Of a stretch of 7,932 nt of DNA, positions 6,381 to 7,932 are shown in pieces (the stretch's first letter is position 1; each line of letters starts with the position of its first letter). The translations under genes and the position numbers were made by a program. The DNA is from Streptosporangiaceae bacterium (GTDB taxonomy: Bacteria; Actinomycetota; Actinomycetes; Streptosporangiales; Streptosporangiaceae): the NCBI GenBank assembly GCA_030041195.1, contig JASHOI010000575.1, forward strand, positions 1 to 7,932. The letters are read 5' to 3'. The notes below the pieces were generated by a model. That model saw only the letters and a program-made list of their open reading frames with translations, was not told the DNA's origin and searched no databases.

Positions 6381-7055
6381 TCAGGCCCGGAACCGGTAGC
6401 CCATGCCGGGCTCGGTCAGCAGGTGCCGCGGCCGTGACGGGTCGGGCTCGAGCTTCCGGCGCAGCTGCGCGACGTAGACCCGCAGGTAGTTCCCCTCGGT
6501 CTGGTACTCGGGGCCCCACACCTCCTGCAGCAGCTGGCGCTGCGTGACCAGCCTGTCGGCGTTGCGTACCAGGACCTCGAGAAGCTGCCACTCGGTCGGC
6601 GTGAGCCGCACGTCACCGCCGTCCCTGGTGACCCGCTTGTCCGCCAGGTCGACGGTGAAGTCGGCGGTGACGACCACCGGCTCGTCCGGCGCCGGGGATG
6701 CCCGGCGCACCGCGGCGCGCAGCCGGGCCAGCAGCTCGTCCATGCCGAACGGCTTGGTCACATAGTCGTCGGCGCCCGCGTCGAGCGCCGCGACCTTCGC
6801 GCTTTCCTGGCCCCAGGCGGACAGCACGATGATCGGCGTGGACGTCCAGCCGCGGACTCCCTTGATCACCTCGGTGCCGTCCATATCCGGCAGCCCCAGG
6901 TCGAGGATCAGCACGTCCGGCCGCTCCCGGGCCATCGCGGCCAGGCCCGACGCCCCGTCGCTGGCGACGGCGACCTCGTACTGGCGCGCGGTCAGGTTGA
7001 TCCGCAGTGCCCGCAGGATCGGGGCCTCGTCATCGATGACCAGCACCCGGGTCAC
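6381..7055 (-). CDS. kdpE: KdpE-family response regulator
   Basis: 224 residues from GTG 7055, which overlaps the kdpD stop as GTGA (7052-7055), indicating translational coupling. The receiver domain (1-118) has the acidic pocket D8, D9, phospho-acceptor D52 (in LILDLGLPDMDG), S79 (IIVLSAWGQE) and K101 (DDYVTKPFGMDELLARLRA). An OmpR/PhoB-type winged helix fills about 130-224, with LTPTEWQLLEVLVRN, LQEVWGPEYQTEGNYLRVYV and a terminal EPGMGYRF. The SA-GQE..KV.ALDAGADDYVTKPFGMDELLARLRA block and the YLRVY.AQLRRKLE helix are typical of KdpE. Its known role is to activate kdpFABC under K+ limitation or osmotic stress after phosphorylation by KdpD. All catalytic residues are intact. Its stop lies 2 bp from the stop of the convergent transporter gene. 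The direct targets here are not shown by the sequence. Confidence 0.92.
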   Translation of the reverse strand: MTRVLVIDDEAPILRALRINLTARQYEVAVASDGASGLAAMARERPDVLILDLGLPDMDGTEVIKGVRGWTSTPIIVLSAWGQESAKVAALDAGADDYVTKPFGMDELLARLRAAVRRASPAPDEPVVVTADFTVDLADKRVTRDGGDVRLTPTEWQLLEVLVRNADRLVTQRQLLQEVWGPEYQTEGNYLRVYVAQLRRKLEPDPSRPRHLLTEPGMGYRFRA

Positions 7056-7932
7056 GGGTCGGCTGCCACAACCGCTCCAGCCGCCCTCGTGGCGGACGGC
7101 AGGGTCACCCGGATCGTCAGCCCGCCGCCCGGGGTGTCCGCCGCCGCGACCGAGCCGCCCATCGTGTCCAGGAAGCCCTTGACCACGGCAAGGCCGAGAC
7201 CGACCCCATTCCCGGTGCTGCGTGCCTCCCGCCTGCTCGCGTCCAGCCGCTCGAACGGCTCGAACATCCGCTCCTTGAGCGCGTCCGGCACGCCGGGCCC
7301 GTGATCGGTGATCTCCAGGATCACGCTGTCGCCGTCCTGCCTGGCGCGCATGGCCGGCGGCCGGCCGGGCGGCGAGTAGGTGAGCGCGTTCGCGAACAGG
7401 TTCGCGAGCACCCGCTCGAGCAGCCCGGGATCGGTGCGGACCAGCGGCAGCCGGTCCGGCACCCGCAGCCGCACGGTCCCGCCCGCGTCAAGACCGCGCA
7501 GCGCGACCGGCGCCACCTCGTCGATGGAGGTGGGCCGCAGGAACGGCTGCAGCGACCCGGTGGACAGGCGGCTCATGTCCAGCAGGTTGCCGATCAGCGC
7601 GTCGAGCCGGTCCGCGCCCTGCTCGATGGTCGCGAGCAGCGCGGCCTCGTCGGCCGGTGTCCACTGCACGTCGGTCTGGCGCAGCGTGGAGACGCTCGCC
7701 TTGATCGACGCCAGCGGGGTGCGCAGGTCGTGGCTGACCGCGGCGAGCAGCGCGGTGCGCATCCGGTTGCCTTCAGCGAGCGCCTCGGCCTGCGCGGCCT
7801 GGGTCCGCAGCCGGTCCCGGTCCAGGGCCGCCGCCGCCTGCGCGGCGAAGCCGTCCAGCAGCCGGGGGGTCACCTGCCCGGCCGGCCCGGTGACGACCAG
7901 GGCCAGGCCGGGCCGCGCCTCGACCCGGACCG
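7052..7932 (-). CDS. kdpD: KdpD-family sensor histidine kinase, C-terminal part (runs off right edge)
   Basis: The frame is open to the window edge, so the N-terminus (in KdpD, the KdpD/Usp domains, four membrane helices and most of the GAF domain) is missing. About 293 codons are visible. The first visible residues (LALVVTGPAG, then LLDGFAAQAAAALDRDRL) look like the end of the GAF domain and the signalling helix. The H-box AAVSHDLRTPLASIKASVS has its phospho-histidine codon at 7730-7732. The ATPase domain has N-box NLFANALTYSPPG, G1 DHGPGVPD, F-box MFEPFERLD and G2 GVGLGLAVVKGF. All kinase boxes are intact. An internal GTG at 7873 is not the true start. It is coupled to kdpE by a 4-bp overlap. 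KdpD senses K+ or turgor and, in several bacteria, c-di-AMP through its N-terminal domains, which cannot be examined here. Confidence 0.9.
   Translation of the reverse strand, partial: VRVEARPGLALVVTGPAGQVTPRLLDGFAAQAAAALDRDRLRTQAAQAEALAEGNRMRTALLAAVSHDLRTPLASIKASVSTLRQTDVQWTPADEAALLATIEQGADRLDALIGNLLDMSRLSTGSLQPFLRPTSIDEVAPVALRGLDAGGTVRLRVPDRLPLVRTDPGLLERVLANLFANALTYSPPGRPPAMRARQDGDSVILEITDHGPGVPDALKERMFEPFERLDASRREARSTGNGVGLGLAVVKGFLDTMGGSVAAADTPGGGLTIRVTLPSATRAAGAVVAADP

Noticed and set aside
4432..6591. 719-codon minus-strand open frame across the transporter
   Set aside because: Arg/His/Gly/Pro/Gln-rich nonsense composition with no domain. It spans the end of two real genes and arises from GC-rich codon structure opposite the transporter.

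Overview
This is high-GC DNA of about 70% G+C. The coding frames are strongly GC3-biased, GTG starts are common, and start and stop codons often overlap. This, together with the gene families present, points to an actinomycete (a streptomycete, streptosporangial or thermomonosporaceous type of genome). I see no RNA genes, insertion sequences, CRISPR arrays or phage genes. The window holds eight genes, two of them cut by the window edges.

Left block (1-2823, minus strand). Four tightly packed genes are read right to left: a predicted NTF2-like lipoprotein, a secreted cysteine-containing protein, a membrane-anchored SAF-domain protein (CpaB/RcpC-like), and a MinD/ParA-like protein whose reading frame runs off the left edge. 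Each junction overlaps (13 bp, ATGA, GTGA), so this is one translationally coupled operon. A SAF-domain protein followed by a ParA/CpaE-like protein is the usual front end of actinobacterial Tad/Flp-type secretion or pilus loci. The CpaF/TadA motor and TadB/TadC would then lie to the left, but they are not visible here. The ParA-like protein has a degenerate P-loop.

Middle (2824-6378, plus strand). After a 193-bp divergent intergenic region comes a cytoplasmic protein of the 4,5-dihydroxyphthalate decarboxylase / NMT1-like binding-protein fold. It is followed 38 bp later by a 778-residue APC-superfamily transporter. The transporter carries the residue pattern of the K+ site of Bacillus KimA (D39, Y46, D121, Y122, S129) and a Usp-like cytoplasmic domain. 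It ends in an extra OB-fold domain that in other actinobacteria is a separate small protein.

Right block (6381-7932, minus strand). KdpE and the C-terminal half of KdpD, coupled by a GTGA overlap, converge on the transporter with only 2 bp between stop codons. KdpD/KdpE is the potassium and turgor two-component system, so the right half of the window reads as a potassium-homeostasis locus: a KimA-type importer next to the Kdp sensor and regulator. The Kdp pump genes, if present, would lie off the right edge.

The most interesting item is the KimA-like/OB-fold fusion beside KdpDE. Next are the degenerate P-loop in the Tad-like operon and a short codon-usage anomaly inside the decarboxylase-like gene.
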